From: Bauldia sp.
GTDB lineage: Bacteria > Pseudomonadota > Alphaproteobacteria > Rhizobiales > Kaistiaceae
DNA: 35,298 nt
Assembly (NCBI GenBank): GCA_022841545.1
Contig: JALHRF010000034.1
Span: forward strand, 1-35,298
Direction of reading: 5' to 3'
Shown piece by piece: positions 1-8,179 of this stretch. A program made the translations under genes and the position numbers. Each line of letters begins with the position of its first letter. Positions within the stretch are counted from its first letter, which is position 1. The notes below the pieces were generated by a model that saw nothing but the letters and a program-made list of their open reading frames with translations, had not been told where the DNA came from and ran no database searches.

Positions 1-57
1 GGGAGCAAATTCCGACCCGCTTGCGCAAACGTCAACGGAAGAACCGCAAACCGATGA

Positions 58-108
58 GCCTGCGTCCGCTCGCCCCGAAGGGGAAGGAGACAGGGTGAGG
101 AGAGATAG
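58..108. repeat. Possible dispersed intergenic repeat fragment
   Basis: The stretch around CTCGCCCCGAAGGGG followed by AAGGAGACAGGGTGAGG contains a small CCCC-GAA-GGGG hairpin. It resembles short repeats scattered between genes in many alphaproteobacteria. There is no second copy in this window, so the assignment rests on resemblance only. No frame across bases 1-119 looks like a recognisable upstream gene. Confidence 0.25.
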
Positions 109-137
109 GCGGAAGAGCATTGCGCGAGGCGAGAGCA

Positions 138-1466
138 ATGCCTAGCCCGGTGACCAACGGCACCGCGGACCGTCCCCTCGTGCTGGAGAACGCGCGCGTC
201 GTCGACCCGTCGCGGAACCTCGACGCACGGGGTGCGGTGATCGTCGCCGACCGGCGGATCGTTGCCGCCGGCCCGGAGGCGGCGCGGACGATGCGGCCGG
301 CGGGCGCCGAGGTGATCGACTGCCGGGGCGCGATCGTCGCGCCGGGCCTGGTCGACATGCGGGTCTTCGTCGGCGAGCCCGGCGCCGAGCACCGCGAGAC
401 CTTCGCCTCGGCCGGACAGGCCGCCGCGGCCGGCGGCGTCACCACCATCGTCACCATGCCCGACACCGACCCGGTGATCGACGACGTGGCGCTGGTCGAC
501 TTCATCGGCCGGCTCGCCCGCGACGAGACCGCGATCCGCGTCCATCCCATGGCGGCGATCACCAAGGGGCTCGACGGCCGGGAGATCACCGAATTCGGTC
601 TGCTCAAGGGCGCCGGCGCGGTCGGATTCAGCGACGGCCGGCGCACCGTGACCAATGCCGCGGTGATGCGCCGGGCGCTGACCTATGCCCGCGACTTCGG
701 CGCGCTGATCATGCACCAGCCGGCCGACCCGCACCTCACCGGCGCCGGCGTGATGAACGAGGGCGAGGTCGCCTCCCGGCTCGGCCTCGCCGGCATCCCG
801 AAGGAGGCCGAGATCGTCGTGGTCGAGCGCGACGTGCGGCTCGCGGCGCTGACCCGCGGCCGCTGCCACATCGCCCAGGTCTCCTGCGCCGAATCGCTCG
901 ACGTCGTGCGCCGGGCCAAGGCGGCGGGGATCGCCATCACCTGCGGGGTGTCGATCAACCACCTGACGCTGAACGAGAACGACATCGGCCCCTACCGGAC
1001 CTTCTTCAAGCTCGCGCCGCCGCTCCGCTCCGAGGACGACCGGCTGGCGATGATCGGCGGCATCGCCGACGGCACGATCGACGTGATCGTGTCGAGCCAC
1101 GACCCGCAGGACGTCGACACCAAGCGCCAGGCCTTCGCCGAGGCGGCGGACGGCGCGGTGGGGCTGGAGACGATGCTGCCGGCGGCGCTCCGCCTCTTCC
1201 ACTCGGGCGACATCGACCTCGTCACCCTGTTCCGGGCGCTGGCGACGCGGCCGGCGGAGATCCTCGGGCTCGAAGTCGGGCGGCTCGCGCCGGGGGCGCC
1301 GGCCGACCTGATCCTCGTCGATCCCGACGTGCCGTGGGTGCTCGAGGCCGACACGCTGCGCTCGAAATCGAAGAACACGCCATTCGAGGGCGCGCGCTTC
1401 TCGGGGCGGGTGCTGCGGACGATGGTGGCGGGGCGGACGGTTTACCAGGCGTCGGCCCCGGGCTGA
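138..1466 (+). CDS. pyrC: Dihydroorotase-like protein (PyrC family, probably non-catalytic)
   Basis: Amidohydrolase-superfamily protein of 442 aa matching class I dihydroorotase over its full length, including the C-terminal composite-domain strand (LAPGAPADLILVD, about residues 383-395). Active class I enzymes bind zinc through an HxH pair after the first strand, an Asp, two further His and a catalytic Asp. Here the HxH position reads DMRVF (R75, F77), the usual HIxH reads HIAQ (Q247), and the usual TDHAPH reads SSHDPQ (320-325). The family's carbamylated-lysine/Asp region is partly kept (ITKGLDG, FSDG). Such degenerate PyrC proteins are known in other bacteria as structural partners of aspartate carbamoyltransferase; that role here is inference, and pyrB is not in the window. 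ATG 138 is preferred over TTG 120 because GAGGCGAG lies just upstream. Confidence 0.85.
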   Translation: MPSPVTNGTADRPLVLENARVVDPSRNLDARGAVIVADRRIVAAGPEAARTMRPAGAEVIDCRGAIVAPGLVDMRVFVGEPGAEHRETFASAGQAAAAGGVTTIVTMPDTDPVIDDVALVDFIGRLARDETAIRVHPMAAITKGLDGREITEFGLLKGAGAVGFSDGRRTVTNAAVMRRALTYARDFGALIMHQPADPHLTGAGVMNEGEVASRLGLAGIPKEAEIVVVERDVRLAALTRGRCHIAQVSCAESLDVVRRAKAAGIAITCGVSINHLTLNENDIGPYRTFFKLAPPLRSEDDRLAMIGGIADGTIDVIVSSHDPQDVDTKRQAFAEAADGAVGLETMLPAALRLFHSGDIDLVTLFRALATRPAEILGLEVGRLAPGAPADLILVDPDVPWVLEADTLRSKSKNTPFEGARFSGRVLRTMVAGRTVYQASAPG

Positions 1467-1544
1467 GCCCGGAACCTCGTGTCTTGCCTGCTCAAGCCCG
1501 ACATGGACCCGCCGGCGCTCGAGTTCCCGAAACAGGCAAAGAAA

Positions 1545-1568
1545 AAGGGCGCCCCGGAGGGCGCCCTT
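1545..1568 (-). terminator. Rho-independent terminator of rpoH
   Basis: A perfect 9-bp stem AAGGGCGCC/GGCGCCCTT with a 6-base loop. On the minus strand it is followed by a T-rich run (complement of AAAGAAAAA at 1538-1546). It lies about 30 bases past the rpoH stop and 80 bases past the convergent pyrC stop. It is oriented for rpoH and may serve both genes. Confidence 0.8.
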
Positions 1569-1597
1569 CGTGAGTTCCGGCGAAGCCGTGGGGCGCG

Positions 1598-2509
1598 TCA
1601 ACCCGCCGCCGCTTCGAGCTGGGCGCGGGGCTTCTCGAGCTCCTTTGCGCCCTTCTTCACCGCCTTCTGCACCTTTTCGAAGGCGCGGACCTCGATCTGG
1701 CGGACCCGCTCACGGGAGACGCCGAACTCGGCCGACAGGTCCTCGAGCGTGATCGGGTCTTCGGCGAGACGGCGCGCCTCGAAGATGCGGCGTTCGCGCT
1801 CGTTGAGCACGTCCATGGCGTTGCGGAGGAGCTGGCGGCGGTTGTCCGCCTCCTCGTTCTCGGCCATCCGCTCCTCCTGATCGGGGGAGTCGTCGACCAG
1901 CCAGTCCTGCCACTGGCCGCTGCCGTCGGCATCGGCGCGAAGCGGTGCGTTCAGCGAGGAATCGCCGGAGAGCCGGCGGTTCATCGAGATCACGTCCTCT
2001 TCCGGCACGCCGAGCTTCTCGGAGATCGCCTTGACCTGGTCGGGCCGGAGATCGCCGTCGTCGATGGCGCTGATCTGGCCCTTGACCTTGCGGAGATTGA
2101 AGAACAGCCGCTTCTGGTTGGCGGTCGTCCCCATCTTCACGAGGCTCCAGGAGCGCAGGATGTATTCCTGGATCGAGGCCTTGATCCACCACATGGCATA
2201 GGTGGCGAGGCGGAAGCCCTTCTCGGGCTCGAAACGCTTCACGGCCTGCATCAGGCCGACGTTTCCTTCGGAAATGACTTCGCCGATCGGCAGGCCGTAG
2301 CCGCGATAGCCCATGGCGATCTTGGCGACGAGCCGCAGATGGCTGGTCACCAGACGGTGCGCGGCATCGCGGTCGCCGTGCTCCTTGTACGCCTTGGCGA
2401 GCATGTACTCCTCGTCCGGCGCGAGCATCGGAAACTTGCGGATTTCCGCGAGATAGTGTGAGAGTCCGGCTTCGCCGGACGCAATGGCAGGCAGGCTCAT
2501 GCGGGCCAT
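1598..2509 (-). CDS. rpoH: RNA polymerase sigma-32 factor RpoH
   Basis: Heat-shock sigma factor of 303 aa that directs core RNA polymerase to chaperone and protease promoters. Region 2 is present (LVTSHLRLVAKIA, 53-65; ATYAMWWIKASIQEYI, 102-117). The family-specific RpoH box reads QKRLFFNLR (132-140). Region 4 carries the helix-turn-helix (LSAEFGVSRERVRQIE, near 265-280). Length and domain order are normal. It lies downstream of rluD on the same strand, a common alphaproteobacterial arrangement. The 154-base gap holds a candidate sigma-32-like promoter, and a terminator follows the gene. Start ATG 2509 is used; ATG 2500 (MSLPA) is an equally possible in-frame alternative. Alphaproteobacteria often carry more than one rpoH paralogue, so this may be one of several. 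Confidence 0.96.
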   Translation of the reverse strand: MARMSLPAIASGEAGLSHYLAEIRKFPMLAPDEEYMLAKAYKEHGDRDAAHRLVTSHLRLVAKIAMGYRGYGLPIGEVISEGNVGLMQAVKRFEPEKGFRLATYAMWWIKASIQEYILRSWSLVKMGTTANQKRLFFNLRKVKGQISAIDDGDLRPDQVKAISEKLGVPEEDVISMNRRLSGDSSLNAPLRADADGSGQWQDWLVDDSPDQEERMAENEEADNRRQLLRNAMDVLNERERRIFEARRLAEDPITLEDLSAEFGVSRERVRQIEVRAFEKVQKAVKKGAKELEKPRAQLEAAAG

Positions 2510-2600
2510 TTCAGGCAGCGCCCCTTTCTAGCTCCCGCCAGCCCGGCAAATCCCGGCCCCTGGCGGTACCGCGTCCATAACAGGGACCGCGGGCAAATCG

Positions 2601-2630
2601 ATATATAGGCATGAGTGTGCCGGAAACACG
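2601..2630 (-). promoter_or_regulatory. Candidate sigma-32-like promoter of rpoH
   Basis: Read on the minus strand, CGTG (2630-2627) is followed by 17 bases and CCTATATAT (2609-2601). Alphaproteobacterial RpoH promoters have a CTTG-N17/18-CYTATNT pattern. The -10 element matches well and the -35 element is one base off. Transcription would start about 80-85 bases before the rpoH ATG. It suggests autoregulation but is by-eye evidence only. Confidence 0.4.
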
Positions 2631-2663
2631 GCCGTGCCGTCCCGGGGCACGATCAAATATTGT

Positions 2664-3668
2664 TCACAGGGCCTTTAGCGCCTCGGACAACTCCGAAATA
2701 TCGGCCGGAAGCGGGCTTTCGAACGACATTTCCTCGTGGCTGACCGGGTGCTCGAAGCCGAGCAGGTATGCGTGCAGCGCTTGGCGGGGGAAGCTCGCGG
2801 CGAGGCTTCTGGCCGGTTCCGGCAGGAGCGCCGGCTTGGTGGCGAACCCGGACCCATAGGTCCTGTCGCCGATCACGGGATGGCCGATCGACGCGAGATG
2901 GACCCGGATCTGGTGGGTGCGGCCGGTCTCCAGCCGGCATTCGATCAGCGAGGCGACGGGCGGCTTGCCCTTTGCGCCGTAGCGCTCGACGACGCGATAA
3001 TGGGTGATCGCCTCGCGGCCGCCCTCGCGCTTGACCTCGATCTTCTCGCGGTTCTTCGACGAGCGTCCGAGCGCCGCCTCGATCGTCCCTTCGGCGCGGT
3101 CCGGCACGCCCCAGGCGAGCGCCATGTAGCCGCGCTCGAGCGGCCCGGTGCGGCCATGGTCGGCGAACTGGTCGGCCAGGCTCTTGTGGGCCCGGTCGGT
3201 CTTGGCGACCACCATCAGCCCGCTCGTGTCCTTGTCGAGGCGGTGGACGATACCGGGGCGCATCACCCCGCCGATGCCGGACAGGCTCGCCCCGCAATGG
3301 GCGATCAGCGCGTTGACGAGTGTCCCGGTATGGTTGCCGGCAGCGGGATGGACGACGAGCCCCGGCGGTTTGTCGATGACGATCAGGTCGTCGTCCTCGT
3401 AGACGACGTCGAGGGGTATCACCTCGCCCTTCGGCTCGGCCGGGACCGGCGGCGGCAGGACGAGGGTCACCCGTTCCCCCGGTTTGACCGGCCTTTTCGG
3501 CTCCTCTATCGTCGCGCCGCCGATCGTGACCGACCCGCCCGCAATCAGCGCCTTGGCGCGGCTTCGCGACAGGTCGGCAATCGCCGCGGCAAGCCAGGCG
3601 TCGAGGCGCATGCCGTCGTCGTCATCGCCGACCGTGACCTCGATCCGAGAGTGTACGCCTTCAACCAT
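2664..3668 (-). CDS. rluD: RluA-family 23S rRNA pseudouridine synthase (RluD-like)
   Basis: Protein of 334 aa that isomerises uridines of 23S rRNA to pseudouridine. An N-terminal S4 RNA-binding domain (about 20-70; LSRSRAKALIAGG) is followed by the pseudouridine synthase domain. The catalytic motif GIVHRLDKDTSG (139-150) places the nucleophile at Asp145, and GRTHQIRVHL is present further on. RluD (helix 69) is the best assignment from length and from its position upstream of rpoH, but RluC-type specificity cannot be excluded. Its ATG (3668-3666) overlaps the ATG of the divergent gene at 3667 by two bases. The AGGGAT that could act as its ribosome binding site therefore lies inside that other gene. 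Confidence 0.92.
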   Translation of the reverse strand: MVEGVHSRIEVTVGDDDDGMRLDAWLAAAIADLSRSRAKALIAGGSVTIGGATIEEPKRPVKPGERVTLVLPPPVPAEPKGEVIPLDVVYEDDDLIVIDKPPGLVVHPAAGNHTGTLVNALIAHCGASLSGIGGVMRPGIVHRLDKDTSGLMVVAKTDRAHKSLADQFADHGRTGPLERGYMALAWGVPDRAEGTIEAALGRSSKNREKIEVKREGGREAITHYRVVERYGAKGKPPVASLIECRLETGRTHQIRVHLASIGHPVIGDRTYGSGFATKPALLPEPARSLAASFPRQALHAYLLGFEHPVSHEEMSFESPLPADISELSEALKAL

Positions 3669-4044
3669 GGCCGATCCCTACGACGAACCGGAAGAGAAGC
3701 CGCTCGACCCCGACGTGATCCGGGTCCAGCAGAAGCTCCGCCGGCTGATGATGATTTCCGGGCTGACGCTCGGTCTCGGCCTGCTCGCCGTGTTCATGGC
3801 CATCCTTTACCGCATTTTCACCTACCAGGGTGCGGGTACACCGGTGCCGGTGGTCGAAGGGGCCGCCATACCGACGATCACGCGCAGCGCCCTCGGCCTG
3901 CCGGCCGATGCGCGGCTCGTCTCGACGTCGCTCGATGCCGACCGCATCGCCCTCACCTTCGAGGACGGCGCCGGCTCGACCATCGTCATTTTCGACCTGG
4001 GCAGGATGAGCGTCACCTCCCGGCTGCGGCTGGCGGGCGAGTAG
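3667..4044 (+). CDS. Small single-pass membrane protein (DUF6476-like)
   Basis: 125-aa protein of unknown function. A charged N-terminus rich in Asp/Glu/Pro (MADPYDEPEEKPLD) leads into a short basic helix, then one membrane segment (about 33-52, SGLTLGLGLLAVFMAILYRI). A roughly 70-residue extracytoplasmic beta-rich region ends with ALTFEDGAGSTIVIFDLG. The layout matches a small conserved alphaproteobacterial family often found divergent from the RluA-type synthase; I recall it as DUF6476 without having checked. The frame is open further upstream, but ATG 3667 is favoured because the acidic N-terminus begins there. No strong Shine-Dalgarno sequence precedes it, only CGAGAG. It may share a regulatory zone with rluD, since the two start codons overlap. 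Confidence 0.7.
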   Translation: MADPYDEPEEKPLDPDVIRVQQKLRRLMMISGLTLGLGLLAVFMAILYRIFTYQGAGTPVPVVEGAAIPTITRSALGLPADARLVSTSLDADRIALTFEDGAGSTIVIFDLGRMSVTSRLRLAGE

Positions 4045-4063
4045 CGGCCGGGTCGCGATCGCG

Positions 4064-4906
4064 ATGGCCGAGCGCATGATCGAGACAAACGGCGTGGAAC
4101 TCTGCGCCGAATCGTTCGGGGTCGCGGGAGCGACCCCGATCCTGATGATCATGGGCGCGACCGCCTCAATGGCGTGGTGGCCGGACGAGATGATGCAGCG
4201 CCTCGCCGATGCCGGCCGCTTCGTCGTGCGCTACGACCATCGCGATACCGGGCGATCGACGACCTATCCCCCCGGCATGACGCCCTATTCCATCGACGAC
4301 CTTGCGGACGACGCACTCGCCGTCATGGATGGGTTCGGACTCGCCCGGGCCCACCTCGTCGGCATGTCGCTCGGCGGCCTGCTCGGCCAGGTGCTCGCCC
4401 TCCGCAACCCGAACCGCGTCCTGTCGCTGACGCTCATCGCATCCGAGATGTTCGGCGATCCGGGTCTCGATGTCCCGCCCATGGCCCCGGCAATCCTGGC
4501 CCACTTCGCGGGGGCCGGCTCCACGGACTGGAGCGACGAGGCGGCGGTGACGGCGTTCCAGGTGGAACTGGCGCGACTGACCGCCGGTTCGGGGCGCGCG
4601 TTCGAAGAGAATCGGGCTCGCGACCTTGCGATCCGCGAGTTCCGGCGATCCCCTTCGCCGCTGAGCAGGCTCAACCACGCGACTCTCGATGGCGCCGCGG
4701 AGTGGTTCGGGCGCACGTCCGGGATCGCCGCCCCGCTCCTCGTCATCCACGGAACGGAGGACCCCGTCGTCCCCTTCGGCCATGGCCAGGCCCTCGTCGC
4801 GGCCGTGCCGGGAGCGCGGCTGATCGCGCTGCAAGGCGCCGGGCATGAACTGCATCCGGCCGACTTCGACACCATCGTCGCCGCGATCGCGTCGCACACG
4901 CGGTAG
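4064..4906 (+). CDS. Alpha/beta-fold hydrolase
   Basis: 280-aa cytosolic hydrolase with a complete catalytic triad. The nucleophile elbow is GMSLGG with Ser102, the acid is Asp233 (HGTEDPVVPF), and the base is His261 (GAGHEL). The early DHRDTGRST motif (58-66) is typical of the subgroup that includes esterases, aclacinomycin methylesterase-like and 3-oxoadipate enol-lactonase-like enzymes. The substrate cannot be told from sequence. It begins 20 bases after the upstream membrane-protein gene, so the two may be co-transcribed. The first ATG, MAERMIETNG, is used; MIETNG at 4076 is an alternative. Confidence 0.88.
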   Translation: MAERMIETNGVELCAESFGVAGATPILMIMGATASMAWWPDEMMQRLADAGRFVVRYDHRDTGRSTTYPPGMTPYSIDDLADDALAVMDGFGLARAHLVGMSLGGLLGQVLALRNPNRVLSLTLIASEMFGDPGLDVPPMAPAILAHFAGAGSTDWSDEAAVTAFQVELARLTAGSGRAFEENRARDLAIREFRRSPSPLSRLNHATLDGAAEWFGRTSGIAAPLLVIHGTEDPVVPFGHGQALVAAVPGARLIALQGAGHELHPADFDTIVAAIASHTR

Positions 4907-4996
4907 CGGCAGGCCGACCGACGGGGTTATCGGCGCACCGCAAAACCGCTATTGCTGGCGATGCGGGCGATCGAATGCGCCTGCGAGGGGGCAATC

Positions 4997-6073
4997 ATGG
5001 CGCGAAAGGCCGGCGAAGGCACGCGGTACGAGCCGTTTCCGATCAATGGCGTGCTGGCGGCGATCGTCATCGGCATCCTCACGGTCGCCACCGCGCTGAC
5101 GCTCAAGCCGTTCTTCCCGGCGATCCTCTGGGGGGTGGTACTCGCCGTCACCGCGGCGCCGCTTCACCGCTGGATGCTCCGCGGCTTCCCGGGACGGCCG
5201 CGGCTGATGGGCTTCCTGACCAGCGTCATCCTGGTCCTGATCCTGGTCATCCCCGCCTTCGGGCTCACCCGAGCCATCATCGCCTATACGCCCGCGATCA
5301 TGGCCTGGGTCGACCAGGTGTCGGCCGACCGGTTCTCGCAGGCACCGGCGGCGATCCGGAGCATCCCGCTTGTCGGGGGCTTCCTCAGCGACAACTGGGA
5401 GGCGATCTCCCAGCACGTCAACGGCTATGTCGCCCACTTCAAGGCCGATATCGAACAATGGCTGCTGTGGGGCCTGCAGGAGGTGGAGAATGTCGGCCTC
5501 TTCATCTTCGAGATCGGCTTCGCGGTCATCCTTGCCGGCGTTTTCCTCGCCAATCGCGAACGGGTAACCGGGTTTGCCACCACCTTCTTCGACCGGATCG
5601 GCGGGACCTTCGCCACCCTGCTTCTCGCCAAGGCCGTGACGACCACGCGAAGCACGGTGCGCGGCGTGGTGGGCAGCGCCATCGCCGAATCGGTGGTGGC
5701 CGCCTTCGGCTACTGGCTCGCCGGAGTCCCGGCCTGGGGGCTCCTCGGCGGGCTCACCTTCTTCGCCGCGCTGGTCCAGATCGGCGCACCGCTGGTCTGG
5801 ATTCCGGTGGCGATCTGGCTGTTCGCGGTGAACGAGCCGGGCTGGGCGATCTTCATGGTCGTCTGGGGCGCGGTGGTGGTCTACTCGGTCGAGAATTTCT
5901 CGAGGCCGATCCTGGCCGGCAAGGCCAGCCACCTGCCCGGCCTCCTGATCTTCATCGGCGTGGTTGGCGGACTTTTCGCCTGGGGCCTGATCGGGATCTT
6001 TCTCGGCCCGGTGATCCTGGCCGTTGCCTATGAACTGATCCAGGACTGGTTCCGCGCCGACGACAAGGCGTGA
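4997..6073 (+). CDS. AI-2E family transporter (YdiK/PerM-like permease)
   Basis: 358-aa inner-membrane protein with about seven to eight hydrophobic segments. Two helices lie near the N-terminus (about 15-45 and 60-85). A soluble region with amphipathic helices follows (about 95-160), then closely packed helices to the C-terminus. The family signature appears near the end (NFSRPILAGKASHLPGLLIFIGVVGGL region), as does the terminal GIFLGPVILAVAYEL. Members of the AI-2E/UPF0118 family have been linked to export of signals or ions, but substrates are mostly unproven. GAGGGGG at 4985-4991 supports ATG 4997 rather than the longer frame from TTG 4952. Confidence 0.9.
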   Translation: MARKAGEGTRYEPFPINGVLAAIVIGILTVATALTLKPFFPAILWGVVLAVTAAPLHRWMLRGFPGRPRLMGFLTSVILVLILVIPAFGLTRAIIAYTPAIMAWVDQVSADRFSQAPAAIRSIPLVGGFLSDNWEAISQHVNGYVAHFKADIEQWLLWGLQEVENVGLFIFEIGFAVILAGVFLANRERVTGFATTFFDRIGGTFATLLLAKAVTTTRSTVRGVVGSAIAESVVAAFGYWLAGVPAWGLLGGLTFFAALVQIGAPLVWIPVAIWLFAVNEPGWAIFMVVWGAVVVYSVENFSRPILAGKASHLPGLLIFIGVVGGLFAWGLIGIFLGPVILAVAYELIQDWFRADDKA

Positions 6074-6079
6074 CAGCTG

Positions 6080-6135
6080 CCGATGCGGCGTGGCGCAAAC
6101 GCCACAGGCCTCGACATTCAGCCGATCCGCATCGG
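6080..6135. repeat. Nested inverted repeats after the AI-2E transporter gene
   Basis: Outer arms CCGATGCGG (6080-6088) and CCGCATCGG (6127-6135) are perfect complements. Between them GTGGCG-CAAA-CGCCAC (6090-6105) forms a tight hairpin. No T-run follows. It could end the upstream transcript in a factor-dependent way or be a protein-binding site. Confidence 0.5.
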
Positions 6136-6312
6136 TACTTGTGACGGGATTTGTGCACTGCAAGAGCAAAGTTTCGGGCTTCTGCCCGCGTGCCGTCCAT
6201 CCCGCGTCGAGGGTTAACGGTTAGCCGGCAGTCCGAAGCTGCCGTCACGGGACTTTCACAGCCGCTTCCTAGCCTCCCCCGCATGGGCCGGGGGCTTCTC
6301 TCCGGTTCCCTG

Positions 6313-6348
6313 GTTCCGGCGGTCGCCATGGGCATCCGCCGCCGGAAC
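6313..6348 (+). other. 10-bp hairpin in the porin leader
   Basis: GTTCCGGCGG (6313-6322) pairs perfectly with CCGCCGGAAC (6339-6348) across a 16-base loop. It ends about 100 bases before the porin ATG and is followed by ATCCGAAAAGGG. It may stabilise the porin mRNA, act as an attenuator, or be the end of a separate small RNA. The pairing is seen directly; the role is inference. Confidence 0.5.
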
Positions 6349-6449
6349 ATCCGAAAAGGGCTGGGAAGACTTCGCATGGCCATCGCGGGCAGCGCCCCGC
6401 GGGACCGTGCCTGGGCGGACCTGCCTCACATCAACTGGAGGTCAGGACT

Positions 6450-7649
6450 ATGAATTTCAGGACACTTCTCCTCGGCACCGCCACCGCCATCGTCGCGGCC
6501 GGCGGCGCTCAAGCCGCGGATCTCGCGATCGCGGTGGAGCCGATCGACTACGTCAAGATCTGCGACGCGTTCGGCGAAGGCTACTGGTACATCCCCGGCA
6601 CCGACACCTGCCTCAAGATCGGCGGCTACGTGCGGTTGGACGTGTGGATCTACGACACCGACCGGGTCGGCAACTACTTCAACATCGCCAACCAGCTCAC
6701 CGGCTCGGTGACCCCGACCGCCGACCCCAGCAACCCGCTGGCCCAGACTTCGGGTGTCGTCGCCGGCTATCTCTACGCCCAGGACGCCTATTCCCAGTCG
6801 TGGGAGATGAAGACCAAGGCCGTCGCCAAGTGGAACAGCCGCTCGATGAGCGACCTCGGCGTGATCGCCACGAGCTTCGATTTCGCTGTCGAATCCGACA
6901 ATAACGAGCTCGAGGGCACCGCCAAGACCGTCTTCTTCGACGGTGGCTACGGCGCCATCGGCCCGGTGATGTTCGGCTGGACCGACTCGACCTTCGATCC
7001 CGGCGGCGCCTTCACCTATGACGGCGACATCCGGTCGGACAAGAAGGTGGACCAGGTCCGCTTCTCGTACATGATGGGCAGCTGGGGCATCATGCTCGGC
7101 CTCGAGGATCCGCGCGACCGCTATTCGGGCCCGACCAACGCGACCGGCGACTATCCGGACATCGTGCTGGCGGTGACCGGCGCCGTCGGCGGCCTCGACC
7201 TACGCGGTGCGGTCGCCGTGACCGACCGGACGAGCGGCACCGGCTGGGGCGCAAACCTCGCCGCCACCGCCGAACTCGGCGTGGTCGACATCAAGGGCGT
7301 GGTCTCGTACTCGGACAACGCCAAGAGCTATACCGGCGGCTCGAACTGCTCGAGCACGCTCAGCGTCAACGCTGCGGGCAACGCCGTGTGGAACGGCTGC
7401 GATGACGGCCAGTGGTGGAGCGGCTTCCTCTCGGCAGCGGTTGCCCTCAGCGGCAATCTCTCGGCCGCGGGCACCGTCGCCTACCAGGACGGTCCGTCCA
7501 ACAACGACGGCGAGTTCGTCGCCGCCGGCGGCCTCTACTACACCCCGACCAAGGCGTCCGAGATCGGCATGGAACTCCTCTACAGCGATCCGCAGGACGG
7601 CGATTCGGAGTTCGGCGCCCACCTTCGTTTCGAGACGCACTTCAATTGA
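6450..7649 (+). CDS. Rhizobiales-type outer-membrane porin
   Basis: 399-aa trimeric-barrel porin of the Omp2b/RopA (porin_2) family that lets small solutes cross the outer membrane. A signal peptide ends with AQA-A at residues 22-23. The mature N-terminus carries the family hallmark of two cysteines around an aromatic loop ([20 protein letters not shown], about 35-54) followed by [12 protein letters not shown]. Alternating strands fill the rest. GGAGGTC lies at the expected distance before ATG 6450. The protein ends RFETHFN, with the usual terminal aromatic at the penultimate position rather than last. A second cysteine pair (NCSS, GCDD, about 300-320) lies in a predicted loop. A 12-bp hairpin follows the gene. 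Confidence 0.93.
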   Translation: MNFRTLLLGTATAIVAAGGAQAADLAIAVEPIDYVKICDAFGEGYWYIPGTDTCLKIGGYVRLDVWIYDTDRVGNYFNIANQLTGSVTPTADPSNPLAQTSGVVAGYLYAQDAYSQSWEMKTKAVAKWNSRSMSDLGVIATSFDFAVESDNNELEGTAKTVFFDGGYGAIGPVMFGWTDSTFDPGGAFTYDGDIRSDKKVDQVRFSYMMGSWGIMLGLEDPRDRYSGPTNATGDYPDIVLAVTGAVGGLDLRGAVAVTDRTSGTGWGANLAATAELGVVDIKGVVSYSDNAKSYTGGSNCSSTLSVNAAGNAVWNGCDDGQWWSGFLSAAVALSGNLSAAGTVAYQDGPSNNDGEFVAAGGLYYTPTKASEIGMELLYSDPQDGDSEFGAHLRFETHFN

Positions 7650-7670
7650 TCTGACCTCCGTCTCGAACCT

Positions 7671-7703
7671 GTGCCCGGCGGACATGATCCATCCGCCGGG
7701 CAC
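7671..7703 (+). terminator. Porin terminator hairpin
   Basis: A perfect 12-bp stem GTGCCCGGCGGA/TCCGCCGGGCAC with a 9-base loop, 21 bases after the porin stop. The run that follows is GCCTTGT rather than a clear T-tract. Termination may therefore be partial, or the stem may mainly protect the mRNA 3' end. Confidence 0.7.
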
Positions 7704-7764
7704 GCCTTGTCAGAGGGGGTAGCCAGGCCGTAGCGTGAGGCACCGCTTCGACGCCGGCCAGCCC

Positions 7765-8157
7765 ATGCTCCGCCCCCTCGTTCCGCCATCGATCCGCCCG
7801 CCCTTCGCCCGCTACAGCCACGCCATCGAGGTGGCGGCCGGGTCGCGGCTCGTGTTCGTCTCCGGGCAGCTCGGGGTGAACCCCGACGATAGCGTGCCGC
7901 CGACGGTCGAGGACCAGGCGGAGCGGTGCTTCGACAACATCGCCGCGATCCTTGCCGAAGCCGGGCTCGGCCTCGCCGATATCGTCCGCGTCAATGCCTT
8001 CGTCACCGCACGCGAGCACATGCGGGGCTACATGAGCGTCCGCGACCGGATGGTCGGCGACCCGCCGCCGGCTTCGACGCTGATGATCGTCGGAGGGTTT
8101 ACCCGGCCGGAGTTCCTGGTCGAGATCGAGGTCGTGGCGGCGGCGACGCCGCAGTAA
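7765..8157 (+). CDS. RidA/YjgF-family protein
   Basis: Small trimeric-fold protein (130 aa from ATG 7765; 140 aa if GTG 7735 is used, which has GAGGGGG some 15 bases upstream). The family motif region is clear: FVSGQLGVNPD, then FDNIAAILAEAGLGLADIVRVNAFVT, then FLVEIEVVAAA at the end. Canonical RidA removes reactive 2-aminoacrylate with an arginine in its ARLPKD segment. The corresponding stretch here reads GGFTRPE, and the arginine is not at the aligned position. The protein may therefore belong to another Rid subgroup with a different reaction. It lies 22 bases before the 8-oxoguanine-deaminase-type gene. Several Rid subgroups sit beside purine or pyrimidine catabolic genes, so a shared pathway is plausible but inferred. 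Confidence 0.85.
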   Translation: MLRPLVPPSIRPPFARYSHAIEVAAGSRLVFVSGQLGVNPDDSVPPTVEDQAERCFDNIAAILAEAGLGLADIVRVNAFVTAREHMRGYMSVRDRMVGDPPPASTLMIVGGFTRPEFLVEIEVVAAATPQ

Positions 8158-8179
8158 TCGGAAAGGCTCCGGAAAGCCC

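Larger units (their letters stand above)
6074..6449 (+). other. Long intergenic leader upstream of the porin
   Basis: 376 bases without a credible gene. It holds a nested inverted repeat right after the transporter stop (6080-6135), a 6-bp hairpin CGGCAG/CTGCCG (6226-6244), the sequence GTTAACGGTTAG near 6213, a strong 10-bp hairpin (6313-6348), and GGAGGTC just before the porin ATG. I could not fix a promoter with confidence. The length and structure suggest a long 5' untranslated region or a small RNA. Confidence 0.5.

Noticed and set aside
1..119. End of an upstream gene such as pyrB
   Set aside because: Translations of all three plus frames lack any recognisable C-terminus. The stretch looks intergenic.
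2736..4079. A 447-codon plus-strand frame across the RluD-like gene and the membrane protein
   Set aside because: It is antisense to the well-supported pseudouridine synthase and has no domain or ribosome binding site.
6211..6224. A CtrA-type site in GTTAACGGTTAG upstream of the porin
   Set aside because: The two TTA half-sites are three bases apart rather than the seven required by the TTAA-N7-TTAA consensus.
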